Below are positions 34,500 to 47,269 of a stretch of DNA of 64,000 nt, piece by piece. The stretch comes from Pomphorhynchus laevis (Eukaryota > Acanthocephala > Palaeacanthocephala > Echinorhynchida > Pomphorhynchidae): contig WNNJ02003535.1 of assembly GCA_012934845.2 (NCBI GenBank), forward strand, positions 60,501-124,500, given 5' to 3'. Under the pieces are notes generated by a model. It saw only the letters and a list, made by a program, of their open reading frames with translations. It had not been told where the DNA came from and did not search any database. Each line of letters starts with the position of its first letter. Within the stretch, counting starts at the first letter, position 1. A program made the position numbers and the translations under genes.

Positions 34500-36650
34500 C
34501 CTTTTCAAGTGATATAATTAGTAACAAAGAAAAGAAAAACTAATGTATATATGCAATAAAAACTAAAGAAACACACAGTGGATCTATCGGTTTTGCAATG
34601 TGCTTGTAGGGATAGCTAATGTCCAGTTACCTTAATTACCATCCATCGAGTTAGCATAGTTCTGGATGTGAATACTTTCTTTTATCAGACGTCTTGGTAG
34701 GCTGTCCTCCTTTTCTAAGACCTCAGCTGCGGCAAATTCTGGTTCGTGATTATGGATCAACCAATGATTCACCAATGCTGACGAATTATCTCCCCTTTTA
34801 AAATTATATTTATGTTGTTTTATTCTGGTTATTAAACCCAGCTTTGTCTGTCCACAATATTTGACTGGACAATTCATACACTGTATCTCGTAAGTTACAT
34901 TATTAGGTTCATATTTTGGTTTGCTCTTGAAATTACCAGATATAGTAGAATTCCTCACATGATATAAGGACGTATTTGGTGGGAGATTCTTTCTTAAGAA
35001 ATTAGAACATCCATCACTTACAAATATCGTTGGTAAAAATACACGTTTCTCTTTTGAGATAGCTTCCGAAGAATTATTTTCCAACACTTTACTCTTAAGA
35101 CAACGGTTGATAGCTTCGTGTATAGCCCATATAGGAAACTATCTAGATTTCAACACTTCAGAAATTCGCTGGAATTGGTTATCCCTGACTGTTGGTGTCG
35201 AGCATATGTTAACCACCCGATCATAAAGCGCTTTCGCTGCCATTATTTTGTAGTAGAAAATACATGAGTATTCCAACTTGTTGGACACCAGGGTATATTA
35301 GATTTCCTATATACGTCCGTCGTAAGTATAGTGTTAGTCTTCATTATCAACACGTCCAAGAAAGATATTTCACCGTCTATATTTTCCCTTGCCACACTCC
35401 ATTGTATATTGCCTGATCTCTGCTATTCAATGACTCAATTATTTTCAAATCTGGATCAACAGACAATATGCAAAATACATCATCAACATATCTTAACTAT
35501 TTAATTAGGTTAAGGATAAAAGAATTTACATCTTCCTCCCAATGCATCATAAAGATGTCCGCCAGTATCGGTCCCAAAGGAGAGCCTATGACAACACCGT
35601 TACTCTGTTCATAAGGTTGTCCTTCGAATAAGAAAATGTTCTTATTAGTACACCATTTTTATAATTGTTCCCACTCTGTTGTTGATAATTTTGGGTTGTC
35701 ACACTTCGTAGCCAACAACTTAGATGCCGGTAGTATTGTTGTTTCAAGTGGGACATTCGTAAACAATGACTTCACGTCCGCAGTCATGAAAAAATTTGTT
35801 TGGCCACTGTACTGCAATATTTCTTTAGCAAATGCAGGACCATCCCTTACATACGTAGGATCAGGTTCTCTATATAGGCGAAGTAGTCTGTTTATTTCCT
35901 TGGCCAGTGAGTGAGAGAAACTTTTGTATGAGGCAATTACTGGGCGGAATTGCAGAGTAGGCTTATGGATTTTCGGTAACAGATATAGGAAGCCTGCCTG
36001 AGCATGGGATGACTTTACTTTATCATACCATAATTTCGAAATCTTTCCCGCTTTTTGAAACAAGGACAATGTGGAGTGAAATTGTCGTTATCGTTTGGAT
36101 GTATCATCACTCAATAGTCTTGTAAACTTATCAGATGATATCAAATCCAGTCCATGTTTGACATAATCGATCGTATCTATTACGACTATAGCCTGTCCTT
36201 TATCAGCTCTACAAATTCTGATTGTGGGTCAGCCCTGAGATGTCGTAAAGCGTTTTTCTGATTTGTAGAAAGATTGTTGGGATTTTGTCCCGAATGATTG
36301 CGCGTTATTATGTCATACTGAATGATTTTTAGACAGCTAGAATTAGGTAATTTAGATAGCATGTACTCAGAATTACAACGAATATCAATTTCTGATTGCT
36401 TGCTTGTTGGCACAAAGTTAGGCCCAAGTTAAGTAATTGTTCTTCAGATGATGAAAGATTTCTATGAGACATATTAATATGGTTTACCACATGTTCTAAA
36501 GTATTCATTTTGGTGCTTATACGAACTAGTCTATTCAATTTATTAGCCTGTCTATGTTGTATCTTTAATCTATGTCGATTACTCACGTTATTAATATAGT
36601 GCTCTATAAATAAAATTTGCTCACTGTTCATGCACCGAATAATATTTTGC
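34500..36650 (-). mobile_element. Penelope-like element, fairly complete (RT plus GIY-YIG)
   Basis: Minus strand, in order: an N-terminal basic region (36,631-36,190); RT boxes LPKIHKPTLQFRPVIASYKS and FFMTADVKSLFTNVP (36,069-35,700); QSNGVVIGSPLGPILADIFM (about 35,610-35,555); LRYVDDVFCIL (about 35,505); a linker; then a GIY-YIG endonuclease at 35,087-34,632 with VTYEIQCMNCPVKYCGQTK, RIKQHKYNFKRG and NHWLIHNHEPEF. Domain order and about 2.1 kb length fit a canonical endonuclease-bearing PLE. The coding region is interrupted in several places, so it is inactive. It is inserted in the intron between LRR exons B13 and B14, antisense to the gene. Confidence 0.85.
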
Positions 36651-36750
36651 TAACTTGCCCTAGGGGTATTGCGAAGTTTACTGATTTGTTTTCTAGCTTC
36701 TTGTACGGAGAATGACATTAGCATATTTTGTATTTTATTTTGCATTTTAG

Positions 36751-36861
36751 ATTGGTTAAAATTGTCAACACCACATTTAAAGCGAACAAAAATGGGAATC
36801 GCACCATGCGTTCTGCATTGCTTTATATACTCGATAAAGCATTGCCTACATGGGAAGTGCT
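36751..36861 (+). pseudogene. Candidate decayed LRR exon, donor missing
   Basis: After the acceptor GCATTTTAG the phase-2 frame reads LVKIVNTTFKANKNGNR and ends ALPTWEVL, much like other LRR exon ends. The position where GT should stand reads TT, so it is probably not spliced. It lies just outside the 5' end of the PLE. Confidence 0.35.
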
Positions 36862-37166
36862 TTTGAAAAATGTTACATGAAACAATAAGAAAGGTGTTAC
36901 CATTTTCTGTGTTCCAAAACCCGAAACACTGTTATCAACCGAATTAGCTATTGCCATCACATTTATTTGGCTTTACGCTAACTGGCTTATCACACTATGC
37001 AAAACTACTTTTACCTGGATGCTATGCGTTGGTATGTCTTACAAGATATAATCTAAGTGATCTAATTGTAGAGCAGGTCATACCCATTTTAATGACTTTA
37101 AATGTGTGAGATTTAGTTGATGTGGACTCATTTGTGATAATTAATTAACACATTGTTCTGTGTTAG

Positions 37167-37244
37167 TAATTATTATACTTTCGATCCAATTCGAGATATT
37201 TTTATTCACTTATTAATTTGTTCGTTCAAAACGATGTTTATGCT
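37167..37244 (+). pseudogene. Candidate LRR exon without consensus donor
   Basis: After the acceptor GTGTTAG the phase-2 frame reads NYYTFDPIRDIFIHLLICSF and ends FML, 78 nt and LRR-like, but the following bases are GC, not GT. The frame stays open to 37,290, where GTAAGC is in the wrong phase. Either a lost exon or a non-canonical donor. Confidence 0.35.
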
Positions 37245-37460
37245 GCACTCAAAAATAAAAGAATACAGTTGCTTAGCTTTTTTCAAATTTGGTAAGCATT
37301 TTGCTAAAATTTTATGTTTTCCACATGTCGTTACTATTAATATTACACGATTTGCTGGATTGCAAACATAAAATATAAAACATTAAATTTGATAGCATTT
37401 TAATTTGTATTTAAAATATGTAAATCGCAAAACATTATCAAATTATTTTTTCAAATTTAG

Positions 37461-37526
37461 TGATCTCAGTGAAACTAACATATCAAGTGACAGTCTTCCA
37501 GAAAATGTTCCTAATCTTTGCAAGAT
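37461..37526 (+). CDS. LRR micro-exon B14
   Basis: 66 nt, acceptor AAATTTAG, donor GTGAGT, phase 2-2. It encodes DLSETNISSDSLPENVPN and ends LCK. Joined to the next exon through ATA (Ile). Confidence 0.75.
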
Positions 37527-37739
37527 GTGAGTTTTATTAAATTACATTTAAATAATCGTAAATTTATCTAAACCAATTGCTCTTCAAAAAAGATAATTTA
37601 TCTCAATTTTGGATTGTCAAAAGTCTCTTAAAATTATTTAAATTCAAGTTATCTTCTTTGATTTTTATTTAAAAAGATTCGATTAATTTTAGCGAACGAT
37701 CGTGTATAAAACAAATTAGATTAACATAAACAACGAGAT

Positions 37740-38660
37740 TATGCATTAATAACATAAATTATAAATATTATTTTTATTTTGACAGTTATTAAACACAAAA
37801 ATGATCTATACCGTGCAACAATTTAAGATTTAAATTAAATATTTTGCTTGCTGCTTATACCATCAATATCTACATCAGCAAATCTTTCTGAGGTTCATTT
37901 ATCTTTATTCTCCACCATAATTTTATATATATCATTCGGTTTATAAATGTTCCGAGTTCTAAAAAATCTTAACTCATTAAATATCTCAATTTTGAAATGA
38001 TTAAGATATTTACATTTTTAAATATTTTGTATCTTATTAAATACTTACATTTAATTAAATGTTCTGATTTGTCTTGAAGATCATCGTAGCTGTAGAATGA
38101 GTTATATTAAAGCTTATGTTGTCAAAACATTACTTATTTTTGTTACGATGATTTAATCACATGAACAAGAGAATTTGCTCATTATATTGATCAATGTACA
38201 CGTGTTCTTTTGATTTATAAATATTCATTTGTTTTACACATTATCTTCGATAAACAGTTGATGGTAAAAGAAATAAAGCATGCGGTTCAATAGAATTTAT
38301 TTTGACAAATTAACGTTAATTCAAATTGTTCAATTAATGATGTGTACTTAAAATCTCGAATTTATAAAACACAAAAATTATATCTTCCGAAATGATCTAT
38401 ACTGTGCAACAATATAGGATTTTAATCATATATATTTCTTGCTGCTTATACCATCAATACCATCAATAAATTTATCTAAAATCGACAAATTTTATCGTTA
38501 GAAATATATCCATCCTGATCTGTATTTAAATTATTAAATTTCCAAGAACTATCAGGTACAGTGGAACGACAAGAAATAAAGTTGAATGACAAAGTAACTT
38601 TAATTCAATTTGTTCAATCTAATGATGTGTGCTTAAAATATCAAATTTATATATAAGGAC
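37740..38660. repeat. Diverged tandem intronic duplication
   Basis: GATCTATACCGTGCAACAAT and TGCTTATACCATCAATA at 37,803-37,870 recur at 38,394-38,460. 38,313-38,370 (ATTCAAATTGTTCAAT, GATGTGTACTTAAAAT) recurs at 38,593-38,650. Two overlapping duplications of AT-rich intron. Confidence 0.55.
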
Positions 38661-39216
38661 TTAACATTTTATAGTTTATGTTTGCTATAGTAGCAACAGA
38701 AGCTTAACCTAATGCATATTAAACAATCGCGTGTATTTCTTTATAATTTTATAAATAATCTTTTGAATTTTCAAATGTACAAAATCTGTATCTCAGAAGT
38801 GCAACGCATTATATGCTTCTATTTTTAGCTAATCTTTGTTAGCATCTTCAGAAAATTATCATTTGAAGCTTTACAATATATTTAACGTAAATTCAGGTTT
38901 ATTATTATAATTTTTGTTTCAAAGTACTACATCTGTAACTAAGAAGTACTGAGCAACACATCATAATTTTTAACTCTGAGTATAACTTAATAAATATATT
39001 AAAGAATATAAATTGAAAATTAATTAACCAATTAATGTGGACAAATTCCGTAGTATAACTTTTTAACATTTTATCTGTAGCAACTTTAGTGAAACCACTT
39101 TAAAGCAAAATATTTTTAATGAAAGTGATAATTAAACATTTAAATGTTGCAAATATATATTTGAAAATAAAAATATATTAAACAATTGCGTCCACTTCTT
39201 TACATTTTTCATTTAG

Positions 39217-39285
39217 ATATCTGAATCGCAATTCATTATGGCAATATGTTCGGTTCACATGCAAGTACAATCCAGAATACGAAAT
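39217..39285 (+). CDS. LRR micro-exon B15
   Basis: 69 nt, acceptor TCATTTAG, donor GTTAGT, phase 2-2. It encodes YLNRNSLWQYVRFTCKYN and ends EYEM. Split codons on both sides are ATA (Ile). Confidence 0.7.
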
Positions 39286-39439
39286 GTTAGTAATCATTAT
39301 TTCACAGTGTGTTACAAATTTATAAAGATTCACTCATTTTATATATTGTGTTCTTGAATGTATGCAACGAATGATTATACTAGTACATATTTTAATGACA
39401 TTTGTAAAACGATATTCCGGCACCATATTCAAATTTATC

Positions 39440-42110
39440 AATACATTATCTTGGCAATCACCACTTGGCCTGATGCTGGACTGTAAAGACTAAAGACGCT
39501 CTAGAAATCAGGGGCGTCGTGTTCCTCAGTAAAGGAACCAATTATTCTTTCGGACAACTCCAGGCGATGGTAAAAGTCGATATTACTCTCATAACCGCAC
39601 AACATCAACATATCCGGGGTCTTATTCTTGTAAGCCCAACCTTAAGCATTCCACTTTGAAAGTGATTTCACTTTGAAAACGAACTTAGAAGGATATTTTT
39701 GCAGATTCGAGAATATCGCGGACGCGGTAACTTTGCGGATTCTCAAATCTGGCTGACTACTATTCAACTTCATTTTGGTAACCTGTAACAGATTTTGATT
39801 ATTACGCAGAGCTTATGATATTTTGTTGAGAATTTATAAAGATCAAATGAAAATTAATAGGTGAAATTAATTAAGTGAAATTGATATCATAGGCAATTAT
39901 GATGTTGCGTAAATACGCATTGAGTAGAAACGGTAGTTCTTTAAAATATAGTTTAATTAATATTTTTATATATAAAATATTAAATATTTATCTTTATCTC
40001 CTAATATCTTTATCTACTTCATTCTGGGGGACAGCTGCCTTCGATCGCCTCACATATGCATGCCGCATTGCCCCTCTGAATAGCGGCATTAATCCGCTGC
40101 AACAGGTTTCTCCATGCACGTCCGTCACTGGTAGTGTACCGAAGTGTACTTCCGAGAAATGTCAAACGTTCCCTCGCTTTCTCTTTGATGGCTACGAAAT
40201 CAAATACAGTATACGCTAGCTTCAGGTCCCTGCATTTTGCGCGTTTTCTTTTTTCAGCGTTCGAGTCATGTATGCCTGAACCCTGCTAGCAATTATATAG
40301 ATGTGAGTCAGTTAGCGTGTTGACTCAAGTAAAGTTTCATGCAAGCAAGCGACCGCGCTCTCAAAGCACGATGGTTGCATCATCCTATATTTTACCGTAT
40401 GTGCATATAATTTCTGTAGCTCTAAGGTACTCGGGTAGCCTACTGTGTTAGGTTACGCCTTTAATAAACCTTTCACCTACGCGTGGCGAAAATATCGACT
40501 TACTTATGGCAGACTAATCCTGCGTCTAAGAGGTATACTGGTGATCTACAGTGGCACCAAGGCGCTGCACATATAACTAAACCAAGATGGAGGGCAACTA
40601 CTATTCTCAACGCTTTGTCATCTATTCGTGTCCCGGTAGATGCGCGCGGTACAGCATCGAGAAACGTATCTGCTGCGAGTCTCGATTGTGTGCATATACG
40701 CAATTTATGATGGTTCCGAGGTTGAATTTAGTAGTCATTCCGAGGTTGAATTTAGTAGTTAAATCTAAGAACCTGTCTATTCGTATTATCCTGATTTCTG
40801 TGTCTAGGAGCGGTATCATTCCTGGTTGAAATTGGGCTATCCGAAAGCAAAAGCACTACCAGTCCCTGCGTTTTTGACACTAAATACAGATAAGCTTGTA
40901 GAGCTCTTTTGACGGCGGATGTTATCCCGAAACCTCCGAGGACTACCGGAAACGTTGATTCGAACAACACTCTGCTTTAAAATATACGTTAAGCTTATCC
41001 TCTATGATGACCGACGGGTGGCATCATACTTTGTAGTAAAGGTTCGCTTGAAAGCTGGAGTTCTACGGTAAAGGTATCTTATTTTTGGGGCGCTCATCAC
41101 ATAGTGTCTGAGAAGATATAGCGCGTTACGTCTAGTCAGTCGAAGTAGGCTTAATGTAATTTCAGCCAGTTTAATTATGGCATCAACGATGGCTGCGTCA
41201 ATGCTTAAATAATCCTCAATCACGAAGCCCAAAAGCTTCTCTGAGCAAGGTTCAACTACACTATCCTTTGCTAACAGGTGTGCGATTGTATCCAAGGAAG
41301 TGGAGATATGCGATACGATCTCGTATTTGAATGCATTGAACTCCAGGCCAATTTGCCTTCCTCGATTGCGTCGCATCATTTAAGTGCCAGACGTTGACGG
41401 GACATTTTACAGATTCTATCAGATTGTGAACTCGGAGAGAGAATAACATAAGGTCAAGTGGATCGCCTTGTTACATGCTTTCTTGCGAGGTCGTCGAGAC
41501 CGTAGAACATCCAGGAAATTTCGCTATAGCAGCTGCTGACTAGCCGTGATATATCAGGTGTGTGCATCCTGACTGCCTGAATTAACGCCGAACGGCTCAC
41601 GCAGTAAAATGCATTGCAAAAATCGAGATTCAGCAGCCTCGTATTGGACGCAGCCACGTCCAATCGTGGTACGATTAGCACGTCCAATCGTACCACGATT
41701 GGACGTGCTCCCTTAATGATGCATCGAATGACTCGTACGCTTATACAAAAAGATTTTTTACGATAGTGACTTGGTCTTCCAAATAATTTACAGGGATTCT
41801 ATCTACTGTAGCTTCGTTGACACAAATCATTTGTGGAACGTTGTCCTTTTCGGAGCTGTGATGGCGGTCAATATGACCAAGGTACGTTTGCTGCTTTGTT
41901 TGACGACGGCGGATAAGATTGGCAAACGTCAGTCTGTAAAGATTGCCACAATGTCCGAATTGACCGACCACTTGAGCTTCATTAATAGGTATGCCGTTGT
42001 CACCCCTTTTTTCATCCTTATCTATTTCGTAGTTTTTCAATCGGTTGTTCGCATCTGCTGTAGTAATCTTGGCAGTAAAAGAACCATCACAGTATGACTT
42101 CACAGTATTT
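39440..42110 (-). mobile_element. LINE-type retroelement composite in intron
   Basis: Read on the minus strand: 42,103-41,741 is a 120-aa open frame with no recognised domain; 41,696-41,454 reads RLLNLDFCNAFYCVSRSALI and SSCYSEISWMFYG, an RT box; 41,379-41,002 reads LEFNAFKYEIVSHISTS, LLGFVIEDYLSID and YVMSAPKIRYLYRR, the RT thumb; 40,703-40,500 reads RLAADTFLDAVPRASTGTRI and LRIVVALHLGLVICAAPW, a C-terminal block; about 40,200-40,030 reads ARERLTFLGSTLRYTTSDG. The order fits one degraded element of the group seen at 20.7-23.7 kb. It is GC-richer than the host. The clade is uncertain. Confidence 0.65.
41655..41707. repeat. Perfect 22-bp inverted repeat
   Basis: CACGTCCAATCGTGGTACG plus ATT is followed 9 nt later by its exact reverse complement. 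The spacer repeats AGCACGTCC, so the phrase CACGTCCAATCG occurs three times. It lies inside the retroelement composite. Confidence 0.8.
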
Positions 42111-42139
42111 ATATATCGTATATTTTAATCAGTTGAACA

Positions 42140-42460
42140 ATCAGAAATTTTATTGAATAAATTATCTCTTCAAGTTGTTTGTTGGATAATAAACAATAAT
42201 ATAAGATAATATAAGATATATAATGTATAATATATAATTTATATATTATAATATTAATATTATATTAATTTATATTCAGAAATTTTATTGAATAAATTAT
42301 CTCTTCAAGAGATATCAATATCTCTTTATATTATTGTTTATCTCTTCAATAAACAATAATATAAGATAATATAAGATATATAATGTATAATATATAATTT
42401 ATAAAATATAATATATAATGTATAATATATACATTATATATACAATTAAACTTTAATCTA
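42140..42460. repeat. Duplicated AT-rich segment
   Basis: CAGAAATTTTATTGAATAAA at 42,143 recurs at 42,275, and AATAATATAAGATAATATAA at 42,193 recurs at 42,355, each with over 50 bp of near-identity. Recent local duplication of about 130-160 bp. Confidence 0.65.
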
Positions 42461-42520
42461 AATCAATACTAACTTAATATAGCATTTACCTGTTCGCACA
42501 CGATATTTTAATTTCAATAG

Positions 42521-42586
42521 ATATCTAAAAGGAAATCATATTCAGAATATAAAGGCAGTAAGAATGTTTTACGCCACAAGGGTTTT
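42521..42586 (+). CDS. LRR micro-exon B16
   Basis: 66 nt, acceptor TCAATAG, donor GTAAGT, phase 2-2. It encodes YLKGNHIQNIKAVRMFYA and ends RVL. Followed by a 48-nt intron. Confidence 0.8.
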
Positions 42587-42634
42587 GTAAGTATTTAACG
42601 ATGTTTTAATATTCATACTTACTCCTATGCGTAG

Positions 42635-42706
42635 AGATATATCACACAATTTACTGGAAACTCTTCTTGGTTCCGATTGCAATGATATAAGTCAGACAAA
42701 AATACT
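42635..42706 (+). CDS. LRR micro-exon B17
   Basis: 72 nt, acceptor TGCGTAG, donor GTACGT, phase 2-2. It encodes DISHNLLETLLGSDCNDISQ and ends KIL. Confidence 0.8.
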
Positions 42707-42996
42707 GTACGTATGTTAATTAATCTATTTCACAGCAGAATATTTCTAAGTGATTTCGAAAACACGGCGTTAAAGCGTATATGACAATGTTGTAATCCAA
42801 ATATGCATTCTTTTGGCATAATAGTATTTAATGGTCTTTATGCGTAAACAATTTTACAAATTATGTTTTCATTTAAATTCGTATTTATTAAATATCATGT
42901 ATAATATCATGTTACAACACAATGTTGTGTTGTAATTCAAATATGCATTATATTGACATAATAGTATTTAAATTCGTATTTATCAAATCTTAAGAT

Positions 42997-43390
<394 letters not shown>

Positions 43391-43918
43391 TAAATATTTG
43401 ATATTAAAATCAAACGTCAAATATTAAATTCGTATAAATAATGTGTCCATAATATTACCTTCATCGATCAAAAATTATCATTGATTAATTTATTTATTAA
43501 ATATCCTGTATATATTTGATAATATGTTTGTGCAATATGATCACTTTGGTATAGTTTGCAGTCATCATGCGATGTATTTAGTTTTTAAACTAAGTGTCGT
43601 CATTGGATCTCTTAATAATATTTTAATTTCCAAGTTTTATTATACTGAATTAATGATACATTTATTATCATCTACTTGGAATTTTACATGGTTTTTAGAT
43701 TAGTTGTGTAAGGATCTACATGATAATCAATCTTATTATCAGTTCATTATATTAATTTAATTATAGAATTTTTAAATGTTACTAGTATTCTATTTATCAT
43801 TTCATTTTGTTAAATTTCACTAGCATTTTTTTAACGGTTAGCATTTTTAAAGTTGTGTTCTTGCATCTTTAAAATGTATTACAAACTGTTAATAAGACTT
43901 AACATTTTCGTAATTTAG

Positions 43919-43990
43919 AAATATTTCATCAAATATGATTGATATTATCGATAAGAATTTTTTTGAGATAATGAGATACCTGAAAGAATT
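43919..43990 (+). CDS. LRR micro-exon B18
   Basis: 72 nt, acceptor TAATTTAG, donor GTAAGT, phase 2-2. It encodes NISSNMIDIIDKNFFEIMRY and ends LKEL, a clear LRR. Confidence 0.8.
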
Positions 43991-44559
43991 GTAAGTATTA
44001 TTTAGTTAATATTATAACATATAAAAGTATATGTTTATTATACCGAAATCAATAGTTGAATGCCTTAAAGATAAATTTTACTAATTGGTCTTTCTTGAAT
44101 ATTGTGTGAGTAACAATAACCCAATTCATTTTAAATCAGTCATTAAATTCGCATTAGTTTAAACTAAAAATAATAAATAATAAATAATTGTTATAGATTG
44201 CTATAACATATCAAATTTGGTAATAATCTGTAATTTCAATAAGACTTTAAGTGTTGAAATAAAAAAGCTGAAATAAACAATTGAAACTAAATGAATTTAG
44301 CTAGCTAAGTCTACGAATTTAATATAATTATAAAATAAAAAATAAATAAAAATAATAAATATATAAATATATAAATAAAAATAAACAAAACATTTAATGC
44401 TAAATCAATAAATTAATATTTTAAAATTAAATAAAAAATAGTTATAAATAATTGTTATAAGATTTTATATAATTAATATCAATTATTACCACCTTATGAA
44501 TTGACTAATAAATAAAATACGATGTATTACAATAAGGATAACAGGCTATCAGGAAAAAC

Positions 44560-46300
44560 TTCTATGGTATCATGTGTCTGCCCTTTATGGTGCTGGGGCG
44601 AACAGTGCACTGTTGACATGCACAGTCTATGGATGTAATGCATGGACAAGACGTGATAAAGTATCCGGTCCTGAGTAGCCTCATAGACTTCCTTTTTAGA
44701 TAGTCCTAAGATTTTCTAGCCTAACAGACTTTATTTTTAGATAGTCCTAAGACCTTCTAGGCAAGATAGAGAGTTTGATTTTTCGACCTATACCGAGGTC
44801 CGCCTCGATGTCTCCGTCTAAAAAGTTCAATCTGGAATACTTTACCAGTAAAACACCTAGCTATTCTCAAAGCGTGGTCTAGCCCCTCATTTGACTTCCA
44901 TCAACGTGGAAGAGCAGCGACTTTACTACAAGATTTTCGCGGATGACCGAGTTTCGAACTTTATCTCTAAGGCTGAAGCTGGGACACCACAAAATAACCT
45001 TATTTCCGTTCTCTTACTCGATATCTAACTTTTTCAGTCATGACCCAAAGTTCATCCTAATAAGTGTCGATAGATATGAAGACTGAGTGATAAATCGAAA
45101 GCTTCGCCTAAATGTGTATGTATTTCTTTACCACCACTGATACGCGCAAATATTATTCCTACCATAACTGGAGAAAAAGACTGTCAAGTACTTTAACTCT
45201 TTCACTTCGGGTAAGACCTTATCGCCAGTTCGTATTGACGATGCTACCTTGTTCCGAGCAGAGTACATCGATACAATTTTTGATTTGCTAACGTTGATAC
45301 GGGTCACTTGGCATTCTGCCGTTAATCGATCAAGCAAGCATTGATGATCATCAGTATCGGAGGTCAACAAGGCAATATCGTCTGCAAAAGCAAAAATGAC
45401 ATCCTGATAGGACCAAACTGAAGGCATAACTCTGACAAGCAGCCTGTCTCGACATTTAGTCAATTTTTTAAGAAACAACAGTGGAGACAGTAGACAGCCT
45501 TTTTGGAGCCCAACTCCTAAAGAAACCGACTCATACTTCTTGCCTACAACACGAACACAAATCATACTTAATTCGTACAAATTAGCAACAGCTACACTGA
45601 GGTAGTGTGGAACTTTGTACTTTTAAAGTACTTGCACAACGTATATCTTTTAGCCGGTCGAATGCCTTCCTCAATCCACAAAGCACATCTGGACTGGTTA
45701 AGCGTACTCTCAGGTGCGACGAGAATATTTGAAAGTTAAGAGCTGATCCGTAGTTATTCGCCAATAACGAAAGCCACATTTATACTCTTGCAACTGTCTC
45801 TTTACTATCGATAGTACCCTTAGTTAATAGATCAAGGCAAATTTCTTACTGGGTATGCTAAGAAGATTAATGCCCCTATAATTTGAGCATTCTCATCGAT
45901 TCTCATTTTTATGGATTGGAATTACTACCTTAGTTTTTTAATCAATAGAAACCTTTCATGACTTTTTTTCCTACCTTCAATCGAATCTTATCAACCCAGC
46001 AGATATTTTGTTGTACACATAAAAATGAGTGTACAACATTTTAGGTGAGTAAACAATAGGCGAGTTAACCTATTTCCTTCTATTACTTTAAGTCTCAAGG
46101 ACGCCATCCTTTTATTTACTGGGCGAAATTTCTCTGCAGCTTACGAAAACGGTGAGTTTAAAAGTATCCATACATCCGCCTGTCGACGCTCTCCCGTAAC
46201 AACTCTAGAAGAGTGCAACGCATCACCGTGATCCGAAAGTTGAGTACCGGAACCAGAATAATGATGCGAGGTAAAGGATAAGAAATACAGACACCATCGG
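44560..46300 (-). mobile_element. RTE-like LINE, degraded
   Basis: On the minus strand 45,779-45,582 reads SSHLRVRLTSPDVLCGLRKA (KAFDRL box). 45,580-45,128 reads GLQKGCLLSPLLFLKKLT, then VIFAFADDIALLTSD with the catalytic ADD, then INVSKSKIVSMYSARNK and KELKYLTVFFSSYGRN. The sequence upstream to about 46,300 and downstream to 44,560 is less AT-rich and probably belongs to it. It is the same family as the + strand fragment at 8.0-9.0 kb. It sits in the intron between B18 and B19, antisense to the LRR gene. Confidence 0.75.
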
Positions 46301-46611
46301 ATTATCAATTTTCAATATCCAAAGATAGGACGTGTTTTGTTAATGCAAATAATCGTGGAGCCGAATTTAAATAATCTCATTTAAATAAATTAGATCCGTT
46401 TATGTTCTGTAGATAAAACCATTATTATTATACTGTATTTATATGTGGATTCGAAAATTCACTACGAAAAGAACTGAAATTTCTTCATGGCTATTGGTAT
46501 CAAAGGAAGTAATCGACTGTTAGTTATCTGCACATTGACAGAAAGCTGATATATTTAATAATTTTTGTCATACCAACTGTTATTATGCTGTTTCTTATTA
46601 TACTTATATAG

Positions 46612-46683
46612 GGATCTAAGTTATAACCAACTGAGGAATATACAACGATTCGACATTAATGCTAATTCACAATTACGAAAGCT
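46612..46683 (+). CDS. LRR micro-exon B19
   Basis: 72 nt, acceptor TATATAG, donor GTATAA, phase 2-2. It encodes DLSYNQLRNIQRFDINANSQ and ends LRKL, a strong LRR. A 48-nt intron follows. Confidence 0.85.
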
Positions 46684-46731
46684 GTATAAAGTTAATAAAA
46701 TTATTGACTTTCATTATTTATTGTTCTATAG

Positions 46732-46800
46732 AATACTAACGAATTCATATCTACATGAAATTTATATCAATATCAGCTTGTCGTGGAATGTATCTTTAAT
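46732..46800 (+). CDS. LRR micro-exon B20
   Basis: 69 nt, acceptor TTCTATAG, donor GTAAGA, phase 2-2. It encodes ILTNSYLHEIYINISLSW and ends VSLM. A decayed copy ends at 47,331. Confidence 0.75.
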
Positions 46801-47127
46801 GTAAGATTTTATTATTGTATTCTTTACGAGTTTAAAACAATTTTTGGTTTCACTAAACAAAATATTGTCTGAACACTAAACGATTGCTAATAAATTTGAT
46901 AATATTTAAAATTTAAAATTTTATGAAGTTGTTAAGTTAATAAGAACTGTAATTTAAACGAAGGAGTCCACAGTGTATTTTTCGTTAATAACAGCAATTA
47001 AGTACAAATTGGGTTTTTGTAGTAATTAAGATTTAATTAGCAAAACCCGAAAAATATCTGCTGAGTGATTTCTTTGCAAAAGCAGAACTATATCTATTGA
47101 ATTGTTCTAATTGTTTTAAATTTACAG

Positions 47128-47199
47128 TCCATATACTAGATTTAACATCAGTATCTTTCTGTTTTTAAGACGCAAACAATATCTAGATATAAACCTTCT
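47128..47199 (+). CDS. LRR micro-exon B21
   Basis: 72 nt, acceptor TTTACAG, donor GTATGA, phase 2-2. It encodes PYTRFNISIFLFLRRKQYLD and ends INLL. The LRR pattern is looser, but phase and split codons (ATT, CTA) fit. Confidence 0.6.
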
Positions 47200-47269
47200 G
47201 TATGAATAACATCAGCTTAATTATCAAATCAGATTTGTGTTTTATATTATTGTGTATATTTATATGTTT

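Noticed and set aside
39070-39135. NFSETTLKQNIF frame after TGTAG, resembling exon B14
   Set aside because: It meets TAA within 18 codons and has no donor; at best a decayed exon copy.
42729-42790. RIFLSDFENTALKRI frame after TTTCACAG
   Set aside because: No GT donor at the expected place; not counted as an exon.
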